This document shows, one piece after another, positions 45,957 to 56,269 of a stretch of DNA of 64,000 nt (position 1 is its first letter; each line of letters starts with the position of its first letter). The notes beneath the pieces were generated by a model that saw only the letters and a program-made list of their open reading frames with translations, was not told the origin of the DNA and searched no databases. The stretch comes from Isoetes taiwanensis. Taxonomy: Eukaryota; Streptophyta; Lycopodiopsida; Isoetales; Isoetaceae. The stretch spans positions 3,066,472 to 3,130,471 of the forward strand of contig JAJEKV010000077.1 of the NCBI GenBank assembly GCA_021234155.1, read 5' to 3'. Position numbers and translations under genes: made by a program.

Positions 45957-46323
45957 TTGATCTCCAAATCCCTTCCCCCCTCTCGCAGATGCCCCTGTGG
46001 ATGCCTTCCACACCACAGTCCGGAGGAATGCGAGGAGCTCTTCCTTGAGGGCAAGCTTCGCCCAGGAAATCCCAATTTCAGCAGCAGCATCAGCAGCCCT
46101 GAGTCCCCTATACACGAGCAGATTCTGATGAAGAGCTCGAGGAGATAAAAAAAGTAGAAGAAATGGAGGAAGCAGATGAGGAGTGGCGGGAAGAATTGGA
46201 AGAAGAGAAGAAGCAATAATCATGAATGCCCTCTCTTCCTCCTATGATAAATATGTTGCAGAAGCCATCCTTGAGGAGATGGCAAGCGAAAGCGAAGAGG
46301 AAGAAGAGGAGGACGAGGACTAA
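45957..46323 (+). pseudogene. Acidic, Glu-rich coding-like segment
   Basis: Three plus frames join end to end through small shifts: SSSISSPESPIHEQ (to about 46118), then DSDEELEEIKKVEEMEE and EEWREELEEEKKQ (about 46118-46217), then an ORF at 46221-46323, MNALSSSYDKYVAEAILEEM ending in an acidic ESEEEEEEDED tail. The strong Glu bias and alternating frames suggest one disrupted charged-helix protein. No family recognised. The next segment of this kind is 0.9 kb downstream on the same strand. Confidence 0.45.
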
Positions 46324-46785
46324 GGATGAGTATTTTTTTTTTGTTACTTATTTTTTAGTTCATGAAAGCGAGCTGGGCATCTCCAAAAAAGGCCTCACTT
46401 GAATGGAGCTAGGCATCTCCTTAAATGGCCTTGAACTTTTTTTATCTTGAATGAAAGAGCTGGGCAACTCTAATAAAAGACCCTCCTTCTGTAATATATT
46501 TTTCTGTAATTTGTTTCTACTCTCACTTTAATGTTGTACTTTAATTTCTTCAACTTGCTTTAACTGTAATATATTTTTCTGATAATATAAAGACTTAATT
46601 TCTATAATTTGTTTCTACTCTCACTTTTTTTAACTTCTGATTTGTTAAACACATTCCAGACAGGTCTAAGTTTAGAAACTTTTTGAATTCTTGCTCTTTG
46701 AATCTTAGTTTTGAGAGAGCTCAACCTTAGTTTTAAAATCATGCCAGGCACAAATTAAGTTTGTGTGCAAGAGGTTTCAATTGCA
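46324..46785. other. AT-rich spacer
   Basis: No gene. GAGCTRGGCATCTCC is repeated near 46370 and 46405, and TTTCTGTAATTTGTTTCTACTCTCACTTT-like text occurs twice (46500 and 46600). Confidence 0.4.
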
Positions 46786-47095
46786 AATTAGTCCAATTCA
46801 CGCCTAACGTGAATTGCATACAATGGTTAGTTGTCTTAATATTAATCTCTTACACAAAAGACTTCTGCTAATTCTATTAATGCATTCAAAGAGTTTAAAC
46901 TTTAAATTAGCCCAATTCACGCCAGCGTGAATTGGGTACAATGGCTAGTCTTCTTAATATTAATCTCCTATATGCCAATCGCGAATTAGCAAATAGGTAT
47001 AAAGTGCCTTCTACTAATTCTACTATTGCATTCAAAGAGTTTAAATTATAAATTATCGCAATTCACGCTTGACGTGAATTCATTAATGTACAGTT
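46786..47095 (+). repeat. Three-fold repeat centred on AATTCACG...CGTGAATT palindromes
   Basis: The palindromes lie at 46795-46815, 46911-46936 and 47060-47080. The middle one has perfect 12-bp arms (CCCAATTCACGC / GCGTGAATTGGG) with a 2-base centre; the others have 8-bp arms. Each palindrome is preceded by an AAATTAG/AAATTAT word, and the units share TTAATATTAATCTC and GCATTCAAAGAGTTTAAA. They end 100 bp before the coiled-coil gene at 47196. Dyad symmetry repeated three times could be a protein-binding array; this is inference. Confidence 0.75.
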
Positions 47096-47195
47096 ACTAC
47101 TATTAATCTCTTAATCTCTAGTTTCCTTCCAGTTCAAATCTGCTTTTCTTGTCTCTTTTTTTGCGTAGATCATTAATTATCTCTTCCGCTCAGTA

Positions 47196-47691
47196 ATGCC
47201 AGGACTCATGATCGAGGAGGTGGAGGAGGCGCCCCCACCTCCCACGCCTAGCGTAAACTTTAATGACGCTGAGGTTGAGCAGTTTGAACACGATTGGCGC
47301 GTATTCAACTGAAGTTCCTCCTGTGCCAGAAGGACATTTCGTGCCAGGGCCTGTACCAATCTTTGAGTTTCGTGAAGGTCTTGATATTTATGGCCATAAT
47401 ATGACCGTTCTTGGTGAGATGAGTTCGGGGATGGCTACAAGCATGGGCTTATTCAATGAGGAGTTATGTCGTGCTCTGGAGAGACTTGAAATACAGAATG
47501 CTCAGCTGAGAATGAGAATTGTAGAGCTCAAAGCCATTTTGGGTAATAGCCCAATAGCTGCACTATCTAATTTGCCAGATTCTTCTGTGCCAGCTTCTCT
47601 TGCTCCAACCTCTACTGTGCCAGCTTCTCTTGTTTCCACTTCTGCTGTGCCAGCTTCTCTTGTGCCAGCATTTGATACTACTGAGGAATAA
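47196..47691 (+). CDS. Hypothetical coiled-coil protein, one frameshift
   Basis: An ATG at 47196 opens MPGLMIEEVEEAPPPPTPSV and runs to a stop at 47312. The overlapping frame (47263-47691) takes over near 47300 with STEVPPVPEGHFVPGPVPIF. A single-base indel would join them into about 164 residues: an acidic/proline-rich start, a Pro/Gly linker, a predicted coiled coil around RALERLEIQNAQLRMRIVEL, then a Ser/Ala-rich tail with three VPASL repeats. It ends DTTEE at 47691. I do not recognise the family. The acidic segment 0.9 kb upstream may belong to the same locus. The coherent bias argues for a real recent gene; confidence is moderate. Confidence 0.5.
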
Positions 47692-47899
47692 CACACAGAT
47701 CTACGTAAAAAAATGTAAAGAGTGTCTAGTGTTTTGTAAACTCCTGAATGGTCTGGTCTGCAGGCCTTATCGTTTTGAAATTTTGAATGAATGGTCTGGT
47801 CTGCAAGCCTACTAATTTTATACATATGACAGAATCAGCTTGAGCATCTTAGTATATGTACTTAGTCTACTTCTTCTGATGCATCTTCCTCTATTTTTT

Positions 47900-48403
47900 T
47901 CAAAAAGATGAAACTCTTACCTTTTTTAAGCGAATTACAGGCCATGCAACAAAGGTTTCGATGCTTTCTCCGACTGTGTCTCCATCAGGATGCCTTCTAG
48001 GTAATGCTTCGTCATTGAAATGGCAACTGGTAACTAGGATCTTCACATGATCACTTTCCAGAGGAACTCCATGGCATACTGCTTCCGGATCGATTGATTC
48101 TATCTTGCAATTCCCCACCCTCCTCTTCAAATTTGTCGTCAGCATGTAACATTCCTCTCCAACGCTATTCAATATCATAAGATTATGGGTTTAAATTACA
48201 GCGAGCGATCCAGAAGAGTAGATGAACTTACATGAAGGCACTCGACATCGTTCAGGCACATGCATCTTCCTAGTTCTTCCCAGTTCTTCCGAGTTCCTCG
48301 AATGGCAAGAAAGGCTGACGGCAAGATTAGGTGGCAGTTTCAAATTATTCGTTAATTGTACCGCTTTTTTAGCGGCTGAGTGAAATCTAATTTTGGATTT
48401 CAT
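47900..48403 (-). pseudogene. DUF8039-like domain, third and best copy
   Basis: The minus frame at 48178-47900 reads GEECYMLTTNLKRRVGNCKI, then CHGVPLESDHVKILV, then GESIETFVAWPVIRLKK. The sequence of strands ending in a VAWP motif is the typical shape of DUF8039-like domains of plant transposon-related genes. A splice donor, GTAAGAGT, follows RLKK near 47920. Upstream, the frame at 48403-48191 ends near another donor, GTAAGTTC, at 48231, with an acceptor-like AATAG at 48165. The reading phases across that 67-bp intron do not agree, so the exon link is uncertain. Confidence 0.6.
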
Positions 48404-48762
48404 AATATGGTGATTCTTGAACCATTAACTGCCGGTCCAATCCCGTGCCGTCCATTAGGCACAATCGTAAGATTTTTTACCATCGATCTGAAGTCCATCC
48501 GCGAAAATCTAAATAACCGCTCGCATCTATCAGACCGTGGATTTAAAGTCGATCCGAATGAAACCTGTCGATCCAAAGTCGAATCGCTAATTAAACTCGA
48601 CTGTTGATTGCTTATAGAAATCAACCCTTTTAATTTGGGATTTTCCGGTATAGAGGAAAAGTTTTTGGATTTTTTATTAAGTTAGTTTTCTAAGGTTGGG
48701 GAGGGTTTTAGCGACGGAAAATTTTTTTCTGTTCCAAAAAATTGGGCCTTAGCCTTTACCAC
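48404..48762. other. Unassigned stretch
   Basis: Overlapping frames on both strands (48380-48607 plus; 48624-48400 minus) show no domain. No other feature seen. Confidence 0.35.
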
Positions 48763-51700
48763 GAAATTCAATTTTGAGGCATCCCCAATTTTTCATACGT
48801 CAGTGCACGCGGCATGATGAGAGCCACGCTTTGTTGCGCTCTGAACAAACCCATCTGGCGATGCCGATTCGGTGTGGTGTTGGAGGTGCGAATAGCTATG
48901 CTTGAAATAGATGGATTATATCCTTATTGTAAGGTATTGATGTTGGATTCTCATGACTCCTACTTCGGTTTTTCAGGTTAGAACAAGTTTGGGTTCCAAA
49001 TATTCAAGGGAAAATCTATTCTATCTGCCTATGCACAACATGATTGCTCAATCTCTGCGTTTTTATGTGGTGAAGAACTTCAACCAAGTAATACAAAAAA
49101 AGACTTTGCCGATTATGTTTCACTCAAGTTCTATTAGGATTACGGGAGCTCTTATCTGGGATTGTTTATTATTGGTCGTGTTAAGGTGGATGCATGATCC
49201 AATCATTGTTGTAAAGTTTTGTTCTTGGATTACCATGTCTCTTTCCTTCTTAGGTTTAATCGAACAAGCTCGGCCTCCTCTGTCATGTTTCCATGCATAT
49301 CATGCATGTCATGATTGCTTAGACTCAGATGTATGCTTTCCAAATCTTTTCTATATTTTATCCAAAAGATTACGATGCAAGAAATAAATGGTTGGTCCGA
49401 CGATCTTAAAGTCTCATAGCTCATTACATTGATGCTAGAGCACGGTTTACTCTGAAGGTAACTATTTTCTTCACTATTTTTTGCATTCATCATCATCACT
49501 TACGTCGATCACTTTGAATAGCTAGGTTCGTGACCCGGCAAAACTTATCTACTTTGCAAGCTCGGTTTAGCTACTATGATTAAGGTTTTATTTCTTTTGA
49601 TGGAAGAGGCCACTTGCATGCACATGGATGATTCAAGGTAAAGCCTCTCTATCATATGCAATATCTCTTTTTAGCTTACTCCGGATACAAGTAGGCATGG
49701 TACTTGGGTCATGCATAATATTGGGCCATGTATAAACCCTCAGAGGTAATGCGATTTTAGAGCTGATTGGTAAAAGAAAGTTGCATACCGTTTAGGTGCC
49801 ACATTGAAGTTATAGCTATCCTCCCTTTCTCCTACTTTTCATAAGTTATACATTCTATGCTTATGCATCCGCCTTATTATGTTTTTTCTAAGATCGAAAA
49901 ATATCGATTACCTTTTACTGAATCAAATAATATGTAAGTAATAGCGCCACAAGATGTTGTGGAGCTTTGAAGTTCAAGGCTATGGGAAACTCTATACTGA
50001 AATTCAATTTTGAGGCATCCCCAATTTTCTGGCGTCCACGTGCAATCTGCATGAGAGCCGCGTTTTTTTAATACTCCTGAACAAACCTCATGCTGATGCC
50101 TATTCGGTGTGGTGTTGGAGGTGCAGAATAGCTATGCTTGAAATAGATGGATTATATCCTTATTGTAAGGCATTGTCATTGGATTCTCATGACTCCTACT
50201 TGGTTTTTTCGTGTTAGAACAAGTTTGGGTTCCAAATATTCAAGGGAAAATCTATTCTATCTGGTTTATGCACAACATGATTGCTCAATCTACGTGTTTT
50301 TATGTGGTGAAGAACTTCAACCAAGTAATACAAAAAGACTTTGCCGATTATGTTTCACTCAAGTTCTATTAGGATTACAGAGCTCTTATCTGGATTGTTT
50401 ATTATTGGTCGTGTTAAGGTGGATCAAAGATGATCCAATCATTGTTGTAAAGTTTTGTTCTTGGATTACCATGTCTCTTTTTCCTTCTTAGGTTTAATCA
50501 ACAAGCTCAGCCTCCTGTCTGTTTCCATGCATATCATGCATGTCATGATTGCTTAGACTCAGATGTATGCTTTCCGGCTCTTTTCTATATTTTATCCAAA
50601 AGATTCTCGATGCATGTCTTGTTGATCAAATGGTTGGTCTGACGATCTTAAAGTCTCATAGCTCACGTGCATTGGATGCTAGAGCACGGGTTACTCGTGG
50701 CCCAGGGTAACTATTTTCTTCAGCTATTTTTTGCATTCATCATCATCACTTACGTGATCGACTTTGAATAGCTAGGTTGGGGCAAAAGCAAAAACTTATC
50801 TACTTTGCAAGCTCTCGCTTTTTTTTTTTTTTTTTTTTTTTTTGGCAAGAATGATCCAGTATTGTATTCAAAGAATAAGAGTGTTTACACATACAAGTGA
50901 GTCCGTGAGGTGCTATCACTTCTCGAATCCATGAGTAGCATCCAGACTCTAGACTTCGGTGCTTAGACCTCTCTCAACTTCTTCTCCATAGGATACTATA
51001 GGAGAGAAGAGCTCAGTTCTAGGCTAATTTTAATAAGAGAACGGTCTAAGACCTTTATTACAGGCTCCACAATAGGCCTGATAAGAAAATTTTGAGCACA
51101 TGGTCACCGGTCTGATTTAGCTCGGTTTAGCTACTATGATTAAGGTTTTATTTCTTTGTCATGGAAGAGGCCACTTGCATGCACATGGATGATTCAAGGT
51201 AAAAGCCTCTCTATCATATGCAATATCTCTTTTAGCTTACTCCAGATACAAGTAGGCATGGTACTTGGGTCATGCATATCTTGGGCCATGTATAAAACCC
51301 TTGCAGAGTAACGATTTTAGAGCTGATTGGTAAAAAGAAAGTCGCATCTAACGTTTAGGTGCCACATTGAAGTTATAGCTATCCTCCCTTTCTCCTACTT
51401 TTCATAAGTTATACATTCTATGCTTATGCATCGCCTTATTATGTTTTTTTCTAAGATCGAAAAATATCGATTACCTTTACGTAACGAACCAGCAATAATA
51501 TGTAAGTAATAAGCGTCCACAAGATATGTTGTGGAGCTTTGAAGTTCAAGGCTATGGGAAACTCTATACGAAATTCAATTTTGAGGCATCCCCAATTTTT
51601 CTCAAGTCCACGTGCACCGGCATGAGCCACGCTTTTGTTGCTTCCCAAACAAACCTACTGGCTGATGCCGATTCGGTGTGGTGTTGGAGGTGCGGAGAAT

Positions 51701-52800
51701 AGCTATGCTTGAAATAGATGGATTATATCCTTATTGTAAGGTATTGTTGTTGGATTCTCATGACTCCTACCGGTTTTTTCGTGTTAGAACAAGTTTGGGT
51801 TCCAAATATTCAAGGAAAATCTATTCTATCCGTCATGCACAACATGATTGCTCAATCTGCGTTTTTATGTGGTGAAGAACTTCAACCAAGTAATACAAAA
51901 GACTTTGCGTGATTATGTTTCACTCAAGTTCTATTAGGATTACAGAGCTCTTATCGGATTGTTTATTATTGGTCGTGTTAAGGTGGACCAGCATGATCCA
52001 ATCATTGTTGTAAAGTTTTGTTCTTGATTACCATGTCTCTTTCCTTCTTAGGTTTAATCGAACAAGCTCAACCTCCTCGTTTTTTCCATGCATATCATGC
52101 ATGTCATGATTGCTTAGACTTCAGATGTATGCTTTCCAAATTTTTCTATATTTTATCCAAAAGATTCTGATGCCGCAATCAAATGGTTTGTCCGGACGAT
52201 CTTAAGTCTCTCATAGTTCAGGCATTGGATGCTAGAGCACCGGTTTTACTCGTAAGCCTGGAGTAACTATTTTCTTCAGCTATTTTTTTGCATTCATCAT
52301 CATCACTTACGACAGCTTTGAATAGCTAGGTTCGGGCCAAGCAAAACTTATCTACTTTGCAAGCTTCGGTTTAGCTACTATGATTAAGGTTTTATTTCTT
52401 TGCTGATGGAAGAGGCCACTTGCATGCACATGGATGATTCAAGGTAAAGCCTCTCTATCATATGCAATATCTCTTTTTAGCTTACTCCAGATACAAGTAG
52501 GCATGGTACTTGGGTCATGCATATCTTGGGCCATGTATAAACCCGCAGAAGTATGAGATTTTAGAGCTGATTGGTAAAAGAAAGTCGCGATAACGCTTAG
52601 GTGCCACATCGGTTATAGCTATCCTCCCTTTCTCCTACTTTTCATAAGTTATACATTCTATGTTTATGCATCCGCTTTTATTATGTTTTTTTTCTAAGAT
52701 CAGAAAATATCGATTACCTTTTTCGAACTGCAATAACATGTAAGTAATAAGCCACAAGATGTTGTGGAGCTTTGAAGTTCAAGGCTATGGGAAACTCTAT
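48763..52800 (+). repeat. Three tandem copies of a 1.24-kb unit
   Basis: The unit start GAAATTCAATTTTGAGGCAT occurs at 48763, 49999 and 51570, and each unit ends GGGAAACTCTAT. Lengths are 1236, 1571 and about 1231 bp; the middle copy carries a 309-bp insertion with its duplication. Units share GTGTGGTGTTGGAGGTGC, AACAAGTTTGGGTTCCAAAT and TTACTCCRGATACAAGTAGG. Copies differ mainly by small indels at CG/CHG-rich words (for example just before AAAACTTATCTACTTTGCAAG). Frames such as 48953-49387 are not conserved in the other copies, so no gene is called. Confidence 0.9.
50815..51118 (-). mobile_element. Small poly(A) retroposon inserted in the middle repeat unit
   Basis: This segment is absent from the other two units, so both edges are exact. 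It is flanked by AGCTC (50810-50814 and 51119-51123). A 25-base T run at its left end (50819-50843) is a poly(A) tail on the minus strand. The body contains GGTCTTAGACCGTTCTCTTA-type sequence without a coding frame. It fits a SINE or a 5'-truncated LINE tail. TGGATTCGAGAAG on the minus strand is a weak B-box match, too far from the 5' end for a standard SINE. Confidence 0.85.
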
Positions 52801-54166
52801 ATTCTTAGATTTTACCATCAACCTTCGGCGTGTGAACTTTTTTTGAAGGTACATATATCATTATGCATAATCATGCATTGGAACTTCCACTTCTATTGTT
52901 GCTGATCTATCTATCCAGTAATATGTGCGCATTCAAGATGAGTCGAGCAAATCAACTTGAATCTTCAACTCCAAAATCTCGTATATGTTGTTGTAGCCTA
53001 ATCATGGCGCGCCCATAGGTGATGCATAAGGCGTAAAAATAATGTCCTCATTTTGTATCCCAATTGGCTAATGCTACAATGCAATGGGAAAATCGCACCC
53101 TTTTGCCATTCTTCTAGAGGCAACACATTTTCTCAGAATTGAATTGGAGAATAGGCATTAATATAGTGATAACACCATAATGCGTGCCAGGTTCTTTGAG
53201 ATATTCTTCTAATTAAATTTTGAGCAGATGCCTCAGACCTAGCATGGCACATTCTTTAGCCATTCGCGATAAAATTGGTCATGTTTATTTGGTTGCTTGA
53301 TGTATATATTGTTCGGAAGGTACATCTATTGTGTGACTTACATTTCAAATGTCGCCTTATTACGGGCACCCACCGAAATGAAACATATAACCATTTACAA
53401 AATAAATATTGCTTTCGAGATGAAAAAAAGTTTTAAGTAGGCTATTAAATAGGCCGGAAGGATCTAGGATGGACACAGTTCGTTTACTCTTTGAAACTCA
53501 ACATGTTCGTTTCAATGTAGCTAAAAGGGAATATACGTAACAAGACTTTCACTTTTAGCTATAATGTGGTCATCCTTTTGATTCATAGTTAATTACATGT
53601 AACTGTGCATCCTTTCCGATCCGACTTTGGAATCATGTTATAGAGAGATGTCCGGACTTGGAACAAATCATGTTATAGAGAGATGTCCGACTTGGAACAT
53701 TTCATTGGTGCCGACCCACGCTTGTCAAATTTCGTGTTGGAGAATCTAAATGTGTATTGTACATGCAAAAGTCATTTATCACGCTTATGTGTCGTGTTTA
53801 TGTATTAGACATTGGAATGACCTGTCCACCTCTTTCCCATCTATAGATCCGATATATTTAATTGAATCTTCTTATTGTGGGTATTTCGAGGGCTAGGTAA
53901 TTGCTCTAAACAGTCCTTGGCAAGGGCTTAAAAACATGATTAAATTCGCCACGTGCACAACAACGTATTTATTGTATTTGGCGGAATGCGCAACCTAAAA
54001 TATTATGTTCTTCAACCTGCTTCAAATATGGAGGATAGAGATAGAAACTTTCTGATTATTGCTTTTGTAGTTTAGAAGTTGGCATGTGTGCACATCATGA
54101 GTTTTTTAAATGCCATATGTTCACGATATGATGGTGATGGATTCCTGCCTTAGCTTTTTATTGTTT
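52801..54166. other. Unassigned stretch with a small tandem duplication
   Basis: No gene. ATCATGTTATAGAGAGATGT with CCGGACTTGGAACA is repeated at about 53633 and 53669 (35-bp period, two copies). Confidence 0.45.
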
Positions 54167-54560
54167 GTTGGATAGGCATATTCACCCCTTATTCCTTAAT
54201 CTACACCGCACGAAAGTTCCTCGTTTGGGGTATGCAAGTACAAAATTTGCTATCTTCAGATAACAAGATTACGCAAAATACTATAAGATTTCAAGCGTAA
54301 TACTATATAGTGTTGATTTCATACGTGCAAAATACGCTTATGAGGGCTCTTCGCCGCCCCTACGTCACCCCCGGTGAATATGCACCCAAACCAAAGGGGT
54401 TTAAGGGGATTTTAATTTAAATGTGTTGGACCCAATGGTTGTGTTAATTAATGTCAATGGTAGTTATGTGTTGGTTGTTAATGTCAATGGTTGTTATTAT
54501 GTGTTGGGGGTTTAATTTTTATATGTTGGATGTTAATGGTTTGTGTTGCAAAAAATTTTT
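54167..54560 (+). mobile_element. Partial MITE, relative of 32768-33154
   Basis: From GTTGGATAGGCATATTCACC it follows the centre of the 32.8-kb MITE (TTATTCCTTRATCTACACCGC, CAAAATACTATAAGATTT) and its right arm beginning GTGAATATGCACCCAAACCA (54373-54424). The left arm is missing. Beyond the arm, GTTGTTAATGTCAATGGTTG is repeated several times, and the AAATTTTTGGCC phrase seen after the other copy recurs at about 54550. Confidence 0.75.
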
Positions 54561-56201
54561 GGCCTCTTCTGCCTTAAGGACATCACACCTCCTCCCCGTG
54601 AGACAAAAATTTTAGAATTCAAACCTAAAAAAACTAGAATTCATTTGAGGCTTTCATCACCGTAACTTTTGAATTTCATCACAATAAAACAAATAGAACA
54701 TAAGTAAAAGTTACCATAAAGATAGAGCAGATTGATCCCATTATTCTGAAACTCATAAAGTTTGCAACACCCATACACAAACATTTTTCAACCTGAATTT
54801 AACAAAGAACCTTTGGCCTCCATGGATTCTTGTGGTGAGAAACCAAAGTGGGAACTTTTCTGCTTGTTAGCACAAGGATCTAGAAGCCTCAAAATCTAAA
54901 AATGCATGGTAATTTTTGCAGGCTTCATTCGAATGAGCCATAAAACAATATCCACTAGCGCATCCTCAGATTAATCAGTCGGTAGGATGTAAAAGCCTAC
55001 CAAACCCGGCCGGAAAATTGCTGTTTTAGCATAGATAACTTAACCAAACATATCCATATCATACACTATCAAAAAGATCTCGAGAGAGCTTTCCAACGCA
55101 ATAAAAATCATCTCAAAAAGAGCTCGATCAAAAGTTATGATAAGAAATGTGTTGTGAGGCGGGAAACCGCGACTACATGCGCCCTTCAACACAAAAAAGC
55201 TTTTGTTGTGAGCCATTGGTTGTTGACCATTATGCACCACACGCACAAAAAAAAGGGCTTTTGTTGTGAGCCATTGGTTGTTGACCATTGGAAAAAAGGC
55301 TAAAATCAATGGCTTCGTAAATGATGCACTCTAGATGCATGCGCATTAGTACATCCATTTGAATACATCACTCGAAATCATAGGAAAACCTTAGTGAAAA
55401 GCGTACAAAAACACAAAGAAAACCCCCTGTTATTATGCTACATATTTTCACAATAACAATGTGTAGCTAATAATAATGGTTGTTTAAAGAAGAGTCTAGC
55501 CATATATTGTTCAATTGTTGTTTTGCAATGCAAACAGATATTGTGTTGAGAAGGACTTGAATATGTGGCTTCTATGTGCATCAATTTTGATGCCTAATGC
55601 ACATGTTCAATGGACATATGTACTCCAAATGGAGATTTGAAGCGGTGGACCATTGAGATAACTATATCCTTATGGTTTGTCCTAAATCCATGATGCACTA
55701 TAGGACATTCTAATCTAGATGACTAATCCTACCACCATGCATTACGGAACAACTCACAGTGGCAACCATTATACTGCAAAGAGATACCATATTTCTCGGA
55801 ATACTTATGTAGTGGTAGCTGCCACAAGCATATGACGTAGTTGCATTAGACAGAAGGTGGCAACCATAGAAGGGTTTAGGGTTGACAGAAGGTAGTTTAC
55901 AGGGTATGCAGCCATAGATTAATACGCGCTTTGTGTATTCCAATTTTAGAGTACCTTTTTAAACCTTTCAATGTCTTATGTGAATAGATAGGCTTTCATC
56001 ACCATTTGCAATCCTTATCCTTAAACTTCTAATAAAAAAATGTAGGCCAAATCTATGCACCTTTATATTTATACAAGTCGAAGTGAACCTCCATAGGACT
56101 TCTAGAAGAAGCAATAACTAATTATCTAAAATGCAAGAAGAGACAACATCATCTGCAAAAGCAAGAAGTTAAGTTCATTTTCTAGAATAGACAGTATCTA
56201 T
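54561..56201. other. Probable Helitron interior, no gene seen
   Basis: AT-rich, non-coding. A 65-bp direct duplication, GCTTTTGTTGTGAGCCATTG plus GTTGTTGACCATT, occurs at about 55200 and 55263. The segment at 55320-55447 is the relative of 35540-35662. Confidence 0.4.
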
Positions 56202-56230
56202 GCCCGGCAACGCCGGGCACCCGTTACTAG
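56202..56230 (+). mobile_element. Helitron 3' terminus
   Basis: A perfect 7-bp stem, GCCCGGC / GCCGGGC (56202-56208, 56212-56218), with an AAC loop is followed after 8 bases by CTAG (56227-56230) and then T. A GC-rich hairpin 5-11 bases before a CTRR end that abuts T is the diagnostic 3' end of plant Helitrons. The 5' TC end was not found among the ATCT sites upstream, so the element's length is unknown and no Rep/helicase gene is visible nearby. Confidence 0.85.
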
Positions 56231-56269
56231 TCTATATAAGTTTTTGAATTTTATTTCTTGCTTTTTGAT

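Noticed and set aside
45702-46011. Gly/Arg/Glu-rich minus-strand proteins across the CCCT tract
   Set aside because: Generated by a GGGA microsatellite; all three minus frames are open for the same reason.
48953-49387. 144-codon plus frame in the first 1.24-kb unit
   Set aside because: The equivalent frames in units 2 and 3 are shifted or shorter, and no domain is recognisable.
49989-50010. TCTATACTGAAATTC as a Helitron 5' end
   Set aside because: It is the junction between two tandem 1.24-kb units, and the equivalent junction at 51563 reads differently.
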